The notes below the pieces were generated by a model, which was not told the origin of the DNA, did no database searches, and worked only from the letters and a program-made list of their open reading frames with translations. Below, one piece after another: positions 18,924 through 27,927 of a stretch of 39,131 bases of DNA. The position numbers and the translations under genes were made by a program. Source of the stretch: Thermoleophilia bacterium (lineage in GTDB: Bacteria; Actinomycetota; Thermoleophilia; BMS3ABIN01); the NCBI GenBank assembly GCA_014874265.1, contig JACWAM010000068.1, positions 1-39,131 of the forward strand, read 5' to 3'. Each line of letters starts with the position of its first letter. The stretch's first letter is position 1.

Positions 18924-20675
18924 TTAAAGCATGCAGTCTTCGTTTGTGACATTTATCGTCGCCCGCCCCGGCCGCCAGGGTCTGACCGACGCATATGCGG
19001 CCCCGACCGCGGCAACCAGCACTAAAGTCGGTTTATCGTCCAGAATCATCAAGTGCCAGCCGTGAAGCATCAGCACCAGCAGGGACATGTACAGCACGGC
19101 GGCCACGCCGCGGGGCTCTTTCCACACCTTAACGCCTTCAAGACCGAACAGGAATGCCAGCCCGGCCACGAGCAGCAATCCGGGCCAGCCAAACTCCATC
19201 ATCCAGGTGAGCGGCAGGCTGTCCACGGCATGATGATCGGTGCCGGGAGAGTTATAGAGACCGACTCCGAGGGGATGAGCCTGAAGCACACTCCAGGTCA
19301 GCGGATACAGATTAATCCTGTTGGAAATCGAGTCCGGCCGGGACAGCCACTGATCGATAACAAGTGAAACGAACCCAAGCTTCCCCTTCTGCACCGAGAC
19401 ATGATCGACGGTAAATTCGTCATCCTGCTCCACGATGCGAAAATCTGCGCCGCCGTTCATCCTGCCGTCAAACCTCGGGTCGGGCAGGTAAAACGCCGCC
19501 GCCGTCCACTGGCGGCTGTCTGTCTTATTGATCGCCGCCGTCTGTTTGTAAATGCCGTTCCAGGAATCATAATCGCATCTGATGATGCCGTTGCCCTTGT
19601 TAAAATAATTGATTGTAATTGTCACCGGTCCATGATCATTGTGAAAGAAGGCTCTGTCCACCTTAAAATAAATGTAGTGATTTAGCGGCTGGATGCCCGC
19701 CGACTCCCCTTTGACGCTGATTACCGGTCCGTCATTGCCCAGGGTCCAGTAGAGCCCCGACTCGCGCATCTGGTAGCCATGCATGTCAATGGAAACCCGC
19801 TCGCGGTCCCAGTAATTGAAGCCAATTACCGCGGCGGGGATTAAAACAGCAGGCACGATCCACTTGATATTGCGTCTGACCCAATACCGGGCCCGGATGA
19901 GCAGCAGCGGCAGCAAAACCAGCGCTCCAATCAGCCATGAGCCGCGGCTGAACGTCAGGAAAAGCGCCGCCGTCATCATCGCCAGGGACAGGGCCATCAT
20001 CAGGCGGCGCCGCCAGAATACCAGTAAGACGAGCGGCATCACGCCCAGTATGATCGCACCGACAAATCCGGGATGGCCGATCAGGGAGCGGATCCGGTAA
20101 AACTGGCTCGAAGCTTCGATCAGCTTGTCCGAGCCGATTACCTGGATCTGAATGGCATCAAACAACGGGTTTGACTTGGCTGCATATTCGATCAGGCCGA
20201 ACGCCGCCAGCACTAGCGCGGCGACAGTTATGCCCGCCAGCAGAATCTTTATATCAGCGACATTCCTGAGGCCGAAGCGGATGAGAAAATACACGCCCGC
20301 CCCAGTGCCAACCCAGTTGACCACGATGCCGAAAGTCTGCGGATCAAACGCTCCTCGAAAAAGAAAAATGGCCGCAACGGCCGCCACCAGCAGGTCGGTG
20401 CGATCCAGTCGCGGCAGGCGGCGCTCTCCGGCCAGCCTGGCAGCCAGAATAATCCAGGAAATCACAAAGAAAAACCGGAAAGGTGTAACCATCGCCGGGC
20501 CGATCATGAGATGGCCGGGTCCGACCAGATTTAAGAGATGAAACAGCCCGGTGGCGACAGTGAGGAGGAGGCTCACCCGCCAGGCCAGATGCAGACGGCG
20601 GGTTAGACGGCTTTCTGTTTTAGATGGCTCTGATTCCAGACGTCCCCGAAAATGTGCCGGCATCGGCCGGTTCAA
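18924..20675 (-). CDS. O-antigen ligase/polymerase-like membrane protein with large extracytoplasmic beta-rich insert
   Basis: TM helices with LFLTFSRGSWLIGALVLLPLLL and HPLGVGLYNSPGTDHHAVDSLPLTWMMEFGWPGLLLV; insert at about aa 289-432. Confidence 0.8.
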   Translation of the reverse strand: MNRPMPAHFRGRLESEPSKTESRLTRRLHLAWRVSLLLTVATGLFHLLNLVGPGHLMIGPAMVTPFRFFFVISWIILAARLAGERRLPRLDRTDLLVAAVAAIFLFRGAFDPQTFGIVVNWVGTGAGVYFLIRFGLRNVADIKILLAGITVAALVLAAFGLIEYAAKSNPLFDAIQIQVIGSDKLIEASSQFYRIRSLIGHPGFVGAIILGVMPLVLLVFWRRRLMMALSLAMMTAALFLTFSRGSWLIGALVLLPLLLIRARYWVRRNIKWIVPAVLIPAAVIGFNYWDRERVSIDMHGYQMRESGLYWTLGNDGPVISVKGESAGIQPLNHYIYFKVDRAFFHNDHGPVTITINYFNKGNGIIRCDYDSWNGIYKQTAAINKTDSRQWTAAAFYLPDPRFDGRMNGGADFRIVEQDDEFTVDHVSVQKGKLGFVSLVIDQWLSRPDSISNRINLYPLTWSVLQAHPLGVGLYNSPGTDHHAVDSLPLTWMMEFGWPGLLLVAGLAFLFGLEGVKVWKEPRGVAAVLYMSLLVLMLHGWHLMILDDKPTLVLVAAVGAAYASVRPWRPGRATINVTNEDCML

Positions 20676-20678
20676 CCC

Positions 20679-21749
20679 CTATCCACCAAATATTTTCTTT
20701 TTTATCAAACGCCGCGGACTCCGGCGCGGCATCAGGTCGACTCTGGCCTTGGCCAGTTCCCGTTTAATCGGGATGTGGTACGGACATTCTCTTTCGCAGA
20801 TACCGCAGTTGTCGCAGTTTTGCAGACCTGGCCTGACGCCGGCATACTCCTCGCGGGCCCATTCCCCGGAATGGTACCGGTCAAAATATTCATACAGCCG
20901 GAGCATCCTTTTAATATCGATGCCCTGAGGACAGGCGACGCAGCTGTCGCAACGCCGGCAAAAAACCTTGAAACATTTGCGCTCCGACGCCGCGATCGCG
21001 TTTATGATCTCATCGCGGGAGACCGCCGCGCCGTCACCGGCGGCGGCTTCCTCAGTGGCGAGATTCTCTTCCAGCTCATCCAGGTTGTACGTGCCTACGA
21101 CGGTGGAATCAGGCTTCGCAGAAAAGACATATCTGAACGCCACCGAGGCGTCGCCGGCATAGCCAAACATCATCGGCTTGATGGTGACAAACCCGATTCC
21201 CCGGGACTGGATCTCCTCGATCATCCCCTCGGCGGCTTCCCGGTCCGCGATATTGAGAGGAAACTCAACCACGTCGAAGGCCGCCATCTCCAGGGCGGCG
21301 AGAATCGTCTCGGGCTGGTGAGCGCTGATGCCGACGTGCCGCACATGCCCGGCGTTGCGCATCTCCTCCAACGCCTGATAGGCGCCGCCCGGGCTCATGA
21401 TCTCCTTGAGCACTCCCATGGTGAGGACATTATGGAGCGAGTAGACATCGATATAGTCAACGCCAAAATTCCGGAGACTCTGTTCAATATCGCGGCGCCC
21501 ATCCGTCTTTTTGCGCTTGTGGGTGCTCGTGCCCAGCACCACCTTGTCGCGGAAGCCCCTGGTGGCCACGCCAATCTTGTTTTCAGAGTCGCGGTACATC
21601 CGCGATGTGTAAAACAAATTAACGCCGCGGTCGTGCGCGGCCTGAATGATTTTACTGCTCTCGGTCTGGCTGATGTACTGGAAGGGAATGCCTCCCAGTC
21701 CCAGGCGGGATACTTCCAGGCCTGTATTTCCCAGTTTATTTGACTTCAT
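20679..21749 (-). CDS. aldo/keto reductase-like protein with C-terminal 4Fe-4S ferredoxin domain
   Basis: MKSNKLGNTGLEVSRLGLGGIP; VDYIDVYSLHNV; CRRCDSCVACPQGI and CDNCGICERECPYHI. Confidence 0.88.
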   Translation of the reverse strand: MKSNKLGNTGLEVSRLGLGGIPFQYISQTESSKIIQAAHDRGVNLFYTSRMYRDSENKIGVATRGFRDKVVLGTSTHKRKKTDGRRDIEQSLRNFGVDYIDVYSLHNVLTMGVLKEIMSPGGAYQALEEMRNAGHVRHVGISAHQPETILAALEMAAFDVVEFPLNIADREAAEGMIEEIQSRGIGFVTIKPMMFGYAGDASVAFRYVFSAKPDSTVVGTYNLDELEENLATEEAAAGDGAAVSRDEIINAIAASERKCFKVFCRRCDSCVACPQGIDIKRMLRLYEYFDRYHSGEWAREEYAGVRPGLQNCDNCGICERECPYHIPIKRELAKARVDLMPRRSPRRLIKKKIFGG

Positions 21750-21825
21750 AAATTCAAGGTTCCGAGTTTAAAGTTCCCGGTTTTGCCGCTAACCAGTATC
21801 CGGTATCCAGGATTGGTTTCCAACA

Positions 21826-22758
21826 TCAACCATCCGCATTTTGCCGTTTGACCGCATATACGGTCATCGCCGACGACCACTCGCGGCCATCGACCATTTT
21901 TTTATAAAGCGAAAGCCCCTTGACCGCCAGGCGGTCAGCCAGACTCGGCGCATGGACAACATCGTTCTTCCTCCCCAGGCGCCGCTCCTTGAAGTACTGC
22001 CAGTTCATTTGACAGTAATACAGAGGCGTTTCATAGACTACTTCGGAGACGCAAAAGCCGCTTAAGGCCAGCAGCCGCGCCAGGCTGGTCCGGTTAAAGC
22101 TATACAGGTGCCGCGGCACTTCATAAATGAACCAGTCCGGACCCAGGAGCCTGGCTTCCGGAGCCGCAGCGTTCTGGGTGTAAATGACCAGCAGCGACTG
22201 CTCGCCGCTGATCCTGCTGATCTCCTCGATTGTCCGCCGCGGGCTCTGCACATGTTCAAGAACGCCCCAGAGAGTGACCACGTCAAAGGAGCCATCCTCG
22301 TAGCCGGCGTCCTCCAGTTGGCCGGCAAAGGCGTTGATGCCAAGTTCGTCCCGGGCCAGATCCACCATCCTCTCGTTATAATCGACGCCGGCGACATCCC
22401 AGCCGTTCTCCTTCATGTAGTAAAGAAAGGACCCGTCGCCAAAGCCGATATCCAGCAGCTTGCCAGGCTGCTGGTAAATTTCAATCCTGTTCTTGCGCGG
22501 TCCCAGGAGCCGGCCCAGCTCATCCATGCTCCGGTCCTTGAGCCCCGCGGCCTTGCCGTAGAGGTCGTAATCTTCCTGGGGATAATAGCTTCCCATTTCC
22601 TCAAATGAGGGGCGGGGACTGACAAAGATTAGGCCACAATCCTGACATTTTAACAACTGAAATGAGCCGGGAGTGCCAAACAGCCGGTCGGAACCGGTAA
22701 ACAGCAGCTCGTGGTAGCCGCCGCCGCAAAGATCGCACTTGCCTGCCGTCACATCCAT
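21826..22758 (-). CDS. class I SAM methyltransferase with N-terminal zinc ribbon (start revised from 22821 to 22758)
   Basis: MDVTAGKCDLCGG...LLKCQDCGLIFVSPRP; KLLDIGFGDGSFLYYMKENGWDVAGVDYN; VVTLWGVLEHV. Confidence 0.87.
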   Translation of the reverse strand: MDVTAGKCDLCGGGYHELLFTGSDRLFGTPGSFQLLKCQDCGLIFVSPRPSFEEMGSYYPQEDYDLYGKAAGLKDRSMDELGRLLGPRKNRIEIYQQPGKLLDIGFGDGSFLYYMKENGWDVAGVDYNERMVDLARDELGINAFAGQLEDAGYEDGSFDVVTLWGVLEHVQSPRRTIEEISRISGEQSLLVIYTQNAAAPEARLLGPDWFIYEVPRHLYSFNRTSLARLLALSGFCVSEVVYETPLYYCQMNWQYFKERRLGRKNDVVHAPSLADRLAVKGLSLYKKMVDGREWSSAMTVYAVKRQNADG

Positions 22759-23711
22759 CCCTTCCCTGGCGCAGGCAGCCACACATTCTTGGTATAAGCC
22801 CAGTAGTTGCAGTCGCGGCAAAGATCGATCTCGTTCCAGCGGCCGTGCTTGTGCAGGCTCCGGTAACGCTTGAGCTCCGGTCCCTTCCAGATTTCCTCGA
22901 TGCTCTGCTGCCTGACATCACCGATTACGCCGAGATGATCGAAGTCAACGTTGCAAAAACTGACCTTGCCGTCCCAATTAATGGAAAAAGAGTTCCACAG
23001 GAAAGAGCACGGATAGCGCCGGGACGGCATTTGCATCAGGCTGCCGACCTCGGGACGGAGCCCGCCCCAGTTGATGGCCGGAATCAGGAGGACGTCAACC
23101 TCGTGCTCTCCCCACTGCTCCTTAAAAAGACTGATCTCATCCTTGGTGTCCTGCATCACGATCAGCTGCACCTTCACCCGCGGCCAGACATAGCCGCGCT
23201 CCCGGCGCAGCCGGAGGAAGCGCTCGATATTCTCGATCACCTGGTCATACTTGGTGGAGCCGCGCACCTTCTTGTAAGTCTCCGCCGTGGCAGCATTAAC
23301 ACTAAACAACAAAATGTCAAGCTTGGAATCGAGAATCCGGTTGGCCTTCTCCTCATCCAGGAGCAGGGCGTTGGTGTCCATGTTAAGCAGCGTGCTGGGG
23401 GCGACGGCCTTGACGTGGTCAATCAGGTCAAAGATATGGGGGTTCTTCAGCGGCTCGCCGTCCTTGTGCAGCCTCACCTCCGCCGGCGCGTGCCGTGAAA
23501 GCTCCTGCGCCAGCTTGTCAAACAGATCCATATCGATATCACCCACCGGCCGGGTAAGATCCTTGCGCGGGCACATGCGGCACCGCAAATTGCACCGGTT
23601 AGTTGGCTCGATGTTGATGCGGGATGGAAAATCCGCCGTTATCTCCGCCGGCCGCAACACTTTTTCCTTGACCAGATTTTTTGTTTTGGATTTGAGTGAC
23701 ATTATTAACAA
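22749..23711 (-). CDS. radical SAM/SPASM protein
   Basis: INIEPTNRCNLRCRMCPRKDL; KDGEPLKNPH; CSFLWNSFSINWDGKVSFCN...LCRDCNYW. Confidence 0.9.
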   Translation of the reverse strand: MLIMSLKSKTKNLVKEKVLRPAEITADFPSRINIEPTNRCNLRCRMCPRKDLTRPVGDIDMDLFDKLAQELSRHAPAEVRLHKDGEPLKNPHIFDLIDHVKAVAPSTLLNMDTNALLLDEEKANRILDSKLDILLFSVNAATAETYKKVRGSTKYDQVIENIERFLRLRRERGYVWPRVKVQLIVMQDTKDEISLFKEQWGEHEVDVLLIPAINWGGLRPEVGSLMQMPSRRYPCSFLWNSFSINWDGKVSFCNVDFDHLGVIGDVRQQSIEEIWKGPELKRYRSLHKHGRWNEIDLCRDCNYWAYTKNVWLPAPGKGWM

Positions 23712-23716
23712 TTTCT

Positions 23717-23782
23717 GCTTTCTGGTTTCTGGTTTCCGGTTACGATCATTTAACTAGAAACTTGCAACTCGAAACCAGAAGC
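23717..23782. repeat. imperfect inverted CTGGTTTC/GAAACCAG intergenic element
   Basis: GCTTTCTGGTTTCTGGTTTCCGGTT ... AACTAGAAACTTGCAACTCGAAACCAGAAGC; shares AACTCGAAAC with 1540-1612. Confidence 0.45.
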
Positions 23783-23787
23783 TTTGT

Positions 23788-25323
23788 TTATGCGATTGGC
23801 TCAAAAGTCTGCTTCTTGAAAGTCTTAAACAGCATCCACTCAAACGGCATGTCGTAATAGTGGTGCCGGGCCCGCGCCTGCGCCAGCGAATGCAACACGT
23901 GATAGGGAATCTTTTTCAGACCTCCGTTATTCAGCTTCATCTGCATGTTTCTGTCCGGGTACGCAAACGGATAGTAAAAGCCGTTGATCTTCTCGATCTT
24001 CTTCCGCTCTTCCGGAGTTACCCAGACGCTCTCTTTGAGCGTCGCCGGGTTGTAATCCGCCCATTCCTCCAGCGACAACGGCTCCGGCATTCCGTATTTT
24101 ACCGACAGATCGTAAAGGGGCGTTCCCGGATAGGGCGTAAAGACAAAAATCTTCGTTCTGATTTCCGGGGAGATCTTCTTGACTTTTTCAATGAAATTTA
24201 GCAGATCCTCGGTGGTCTCTTCCGGCTGCGTCCCCGGTGCATGGGGAAAACCGGTGATAAACGTGAAGGTGCCGCCGATGCCATAGTCACGGCAGGTCTG
24301 GGCGCTCTTTAAATGGTCCTCGGCGGTAGCGCCCTTTGAAATCAGCTGCAGCACCGGCTCGGTGGCGGACTCGGCGCCAACGATAATGCGTTTGCAGCCG
24401 CTCTCGCGGATCAGCTTCAGCACCTCCGGCTTGTACCGGTGGAATGTGTCGGGGCGCGCCGAGGCCACCCAGCGGATCTTCAGGCCGGAATTGATGAACC
24501 CCTCACAGATCGCCTTCACCCGGTTCTGGTTGGCAAAAAAGTTGGCATCGCTAAAATTTACCTGGTCCAGGTTGTATGACTTGACGATATGTGATACTTC
24601 CCGCACGACCCGGTCGGCGTCCAGACCGGTCCAGTGCCGCTGGTAGAGCTGCGCGTCGGCGCAATAACCGCACTTTCCCGGGCAGCCCTGGCTGGAGTGA
24701 AATTCGATCGTGCGGATACTTTCGTGGTTCTGCGTCTGGTTGAGCATGATGGCGCGGTTGACATCAAGCAAATGATAAGGTGCCGGCATGACGTCATTGA
24801 TATTCACCAGGGGCCGGACCGGATTGCTGACGATGCCCTCCGCGGTCCAGTAAACCGAGCCAAGGACGCCCTCGGGGGCCTTGCCGGCTGCCAGCGTCTC
24901 CACAATCTCGGGGAAGGTAACATCACCCTGCCCGACGCAGACAATGTCGCAGGCCTCGGACTGGCAGCATTGCTCTGGAAACAGGGACGGATGATAGCCA
25001 CCCCAGACAATCGGGATTTCGGGGTTAAGCGCCTTCACCTTGCGGGCCATCTCGATGCCGCGCTTGATCTGGTAGCCGGTGATGGAACTGATGCCGACGC
25101 AGACAGCGTCATCCAGATTGGTCAGCACTTCCTGCTCGTAATTTGGAGTGACCCGCTCGTCAACCAGGTGCAGCTCGTACTTGCCCTCCAGCGGCGCCGC
25201 GATCACGGCAATGGCAAGCCCCAGCTCGATCCGGTAATGCCCGAACGCCGGCGTCGGGAAAAACAGCACGACTTTTTTCTTCCCCCGGCGGTCATAATTG
25301 GTCTTTCTGCTCGTAGCGGTCAT
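23788..25323 (-). CDS. B12-binding-domain radical SAM protein (paralog A)
   Basis: VVLFFPTPAFGHYRIELGLAIAVIAAPL; VGISSITGYQI; IVWGGYHPSLFPEQ; SSQGCPGKCGYCADAQLYQRHW; VGAESATEPVLQLISKG; FTPYPGTPLYDL. Confidence 0.92.
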   Translation of the reverse strand: MTATSRKTNYDRRGKKKVVLFFPTPAFGHYRIELGLAIAVIAAPLEGKYELHLVDERVTPNYEQEVLTNLDDAVCVGISSITGYQIKRGIEMARKVKALNPEIPIVWGGYHPSLFPEQCCQSEACDIVCVGQGDVTFPEIVETLAAGKAPEGVLGSVYWTAEGIVSNPVRPLVNINDVMPAPYHLLDVNRAIMLNQTQNHESIRTIEFHSSQGCPGKCGYCADAQLYQRHWTGLDADRVVREVSHIVKSYNLDQVNFSDANFFANQNRVKAICEGFINSGLKIRWVASARPDTFHRYKPEVLKLIRESGCKRIIVGAESATEPVLQLISKGATAEDHLKSAQTCRDYGIGGTFTFITGFPHAPGTQPEETTEDLLNFIEKVKKISPEIRTKIFVFTPYPGTPLYDLSVKYGMPEPLSLEEWADYNPATLKESVWVTPEERKKIEKINGFYYPFAYPDRNMQMKLNNGGLKKIPYHVLHSLAQARARHHYYDMPFEWMLFKTFKKQTFEPIA

Positions 25324-25365
25324 GTGAAATTATTCCTTTGTGGCAATATACAACTCCCCCAAAAC

Positions 25366-25457
25366 TGTCATTCTGAGGAGCGCGAAGCTTGGGCGCAAGA
25401 TCTGTCAGTCTCCGGAAAGCAGATCCCCTGGCACTCGTCGAGTGCCTCAGGATGACA
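25366..25457. repeat. 92-bp palindromic repeat (MITE/REP-like)
   Basis: ends TGTCATTCTGAGG / CCTCAGGATGACA (12 of 13 inverted match); internal GATCTG/CAGATC; perfect hairpin GGCACTC-GTC-GAGTGCC at 25430-25446. Confidence 0.8.
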
Positions 25458-25534
25458 ACCCGCGGAGAAACTTAAAAACCCAGGTAACTCTCCCATTATA
25501 GTAACAGCGGCAGGGTTACTGCCAGCATTCCCTT

Positions 25535-26998
25535 TCAAGTCAGTTTCAGCCGGCGGGCCAGGTGCCATTCCCACGGAAGCGAATAAAATCCCGCCGCCAC
25601 CCGGGCGCGGCAAACACCGGTAAACAGCCAGTACAGCGGCTCAATGACCTTGCTGGCCGATCGCTTCTCCCGCGCCAGCTGGTTGGGATAGGCCCAGGGG
25701 ATGTAAAAATCAGCGATCTGCTTCACCTTGAACTTCTGCTTGCGGCTAATCCAGGGAGTCTCCACCGAACGGGCGTCGTACACCGACCAGCCGGCGAGAG
25801 AGTCCGGCATTTTAAAACCGCTGGCTTCGCCCAGCCGGGTCAGCGCCGTACCCGGATAAGGGGTGAAAAACAGCGTCGTGGTGCGGGTATCGGCATAGAT
25901 CTCCTTGAGTTGCTTCATAAAATCGAGAGTGGTCTGCATCTGCTCCCAGGTCTCGGTCGGAAATCCGAGGATAAAGACGTAAGAAGGCTGGATCTCGTGC
26001 CGGCGGCAGCGGCGGGTGGCCTCCAGCACATCGCTGGCCTCGTTTCCCTTGTTGATCAACTTCAGAACCGTATCATCACCTGATTCAGCGCCCATCATGA
26101 ACTTGGTGCAACCGCTGTCCCGGATCAGTTTCAGGTCATCATCACTAAAAGAAAGCACCTGGGACGGCCGGATGGTCGCGAACCACTCAAACCGGCGCGG
26201 CGCCTCCAGAAAGCCGCGGCAGATTTCCCGCACCCGGCGCTTGGAGGCAAAAAAGTTGTTGTCGTCGAAATAAATTCTCTCGAGGTCGTACCGCTCCACC
26301 AGGCCGTTTACTTCGGAAACCACCCGTTCCGCCGCCAGCCCTTTCCATTTGCGCCCGTAGGCTTCGGGATTGGAACAGAACCCGCATGCGTGCGGGCAGC
26401 CGAAGCTGGAAACGTAACTCAAGCCGCGGCGCCGGTCGCCATGGAAGCGGCGGTTGAACTCCATGTAGCGCTCGACATCCACCAGCCCGTACGGCATCGC
26501 CGGAAACTCGTTGATGTCGGCAACCCGGCGGTCGGGATTGTGGACTACCGCTCCATCCCTGATATAGGAGACGCCGGCGATATCCGCCAGCTCCCGCTTG
26601 CCCTCCAGATAGTCCGCCAGCTCCATCATTGTCTGCTCGCCCTGACCGCGGACAACGATGTCGATGCCGGGATCCCGTATGGTTTGCTCTGCAAGCAGGG
26701 ATGGATGGTAACCGCCCCAGACCACCGGCTTGTCCGGAAATCTTTCCTTTGCCGCTCTTGACACGTCCAGCCCATCGGCGATTTGATATCCAGTCATGGA
26801 GCTGACACCGAAGAGGTCGGCTCCATCCATCGCCGCGACCGCCTTGTCCCGGTAGTCAGGCTCGACGCGGGCGTCGATGACCTTCACCTCCACCCCGCGC
26901 TCCTGAAGCGGCGCCGCCAGCGCCAGCAAGCTTAGCGGCGGGCTGGCCTTGTGTTTGTTGTCCTTGTTTGTCAGTGGAAAGAATAAGACAAATTTCAT
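25535..26998 (-). CDS. B12-binding-domain radical SAM protein (paralog B)
   Basis: FGVSSMTGYQIADGL; VVWGGYHPSLLAEQ; SFGCPHACGFCSNPEAYGRKW; GAESGDDTVLKLINKG; FTPYPGTALTRL. Confidence 0.92.
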   Translation of the reverse strand: MKFVLFFPLTNKDNKHKASPPLSLLALAAPLQERGVEVKVIDARVEPDYRDKAVAAMDGADLFGVSSMTGYQIADGLDVSRAAKERFPDKPVVWGGYHPSLLAEQTIRDPGIDIVVRGQGEQTMMELADYLEGKRELADIAGVSYIRDGAVVHNPDRRVADINEFPAMPYGLVDVERYMEFNRRFHGDRRRGLSYVSSFGCPHACGFCSNPEAYGRKWKGLAAERVVSEVNGLVERYDLERIYFDDNNFFASKRRVREICRGFLEAPRRFEWFATIRPSQVLSFSDDDLKLIRDSGCTKFMMGAESGDDTVLKLINKGNEASDVLEATRRCRRHEIQPSYVFILGFPTETWEQMQTTLDFMKQLKEIYADTRTTTLFFTPYPGTALTRLGEASGFKMPDSLAGWSVYDARSVETPWISRKQKFKVKQIADFYIPWAYPNQLAREKRSASKVIEPLYWLFTGVCRARVAAGFYSLPWEWHLARRLKLT

Positions 26999-27927
26999 GG
27001 CTGCTTTCCCTTGTCTTTCCGCGCATAGACCTCAATCATTATACCTTGACCGGCTCGGGGCAGCAGTCGCGCCGCCGGTTTCACAACCAGCTTGCGAACA
27101 GCCCGGTCCAGGACCGACGAGGGGAAAGTCCGGCCCCGCCGGATTTCAATGCTCCGTTCCGTCACGTAAGCGGCGCCGTAATGAAGCAGATCGCCAACAT
27201 GAAAACCGTTGTTCTTAAGCAGCACCGCCAGGCTGCCGGGCCCGAAATGCCAGACATGGCGCGGCGCCTCCACGTTGAACCAGGCGCCGCCAAAGAAGCG
27301 CGCTTCCCAGGACTCAATGTTATGGGTCTGCACCACCAGCAGGCCGCCGGGAGCCAGGCTTTCCCAAGCGCGCCGCAGGCATGCATTCGGATCGTCAACG
27401 TCTTCGATGACGCCAAACAGCGTGACGCAAGCATACGGTCCGCCCCAATCCACCTCATGCTCGGCGCCCGCGACTACGTCCAGACCGAGGCGGTCGCGCG
27501 CGTAAGCAGCCACATCCTCTTTGAGTTCGATGCCGCGCACCTCCCAGCCACACTGCTGCATCCCCAGCATGAAATAACCGTCACCGCAACCAACGTCCAG
27601 CAGTCGTCCGGGCCGGCGGCGGTGGTTGATCTGGGCGATCTGCGGCGCAAAACGCGCGATGCGCTCCTCGGGCCGGGCCTGCCTCCGCCCCAGAGCCCAA
27701 TCGTAAAGAGGATATTCATCAGCGAAGGCGAGGCGCCGCTCGTCAAACGGCGGCCGCGGGGACATCCTCAAAGCGCCGCAATCAGGGCAGCGAACGATCT
27801 GAAACTGACCGGAAGAACCGAGCAGACTGTCCCCCACCGTCCATGCGGGCAGCTGACCCGCCGATCCGCAGACGGCGCAGTCGACCGGGGAGCTCAATGC
27901 CCCGCCCGCCACTTTTTCAGACGCCAC
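26995..27927 (-). CDS. class I SAM methyltransferase with N-terminal zinc ribbon
   Basis: CAVCGSAG...IVRCPDCGALRMSPRP; LLDVGCGDGYFMLGMQQCGWEVRGIEL; stop overlaps the start of paralog B by 4 bp. Confidence 0.87.
   Translation of the reverse strand: MASEKVAGGALSSPVDCAVCGSAGQLPAWTVGDSLLGSSGQFQIVRCPDCGALRMSPRPPFDERRLAFADEYPLYDWALGRRQARPEERIARFAPQIAQINHRRRPGRLLDVGCGDGYFMLGMQQCGWEVRGIELKEDVAAYARDRLGLDVVAGAEHEVDWGGPYACVTLFGVIEDVDDPNACLRRAWESLAPGGLLVVQTHNIESWEARFFGGAWFNVEAPRHVWHFGPGSLAVLLKNNGFHVGDLLHYGAAYVTERSIEIRRGRTFPSSVLDRAVRKLVVKPAARLLPRAGQGIMIEVYARKDKGKQP

Noticed and set aside
20652-21743. 363-aa + strand ORF
   Set aside because: Antisense to the AKR-ferredoxin CDS over nearly its whole length; composition (His/Arg/Gly-rich) is typical of shadow ORFs in GC-rich DNA.
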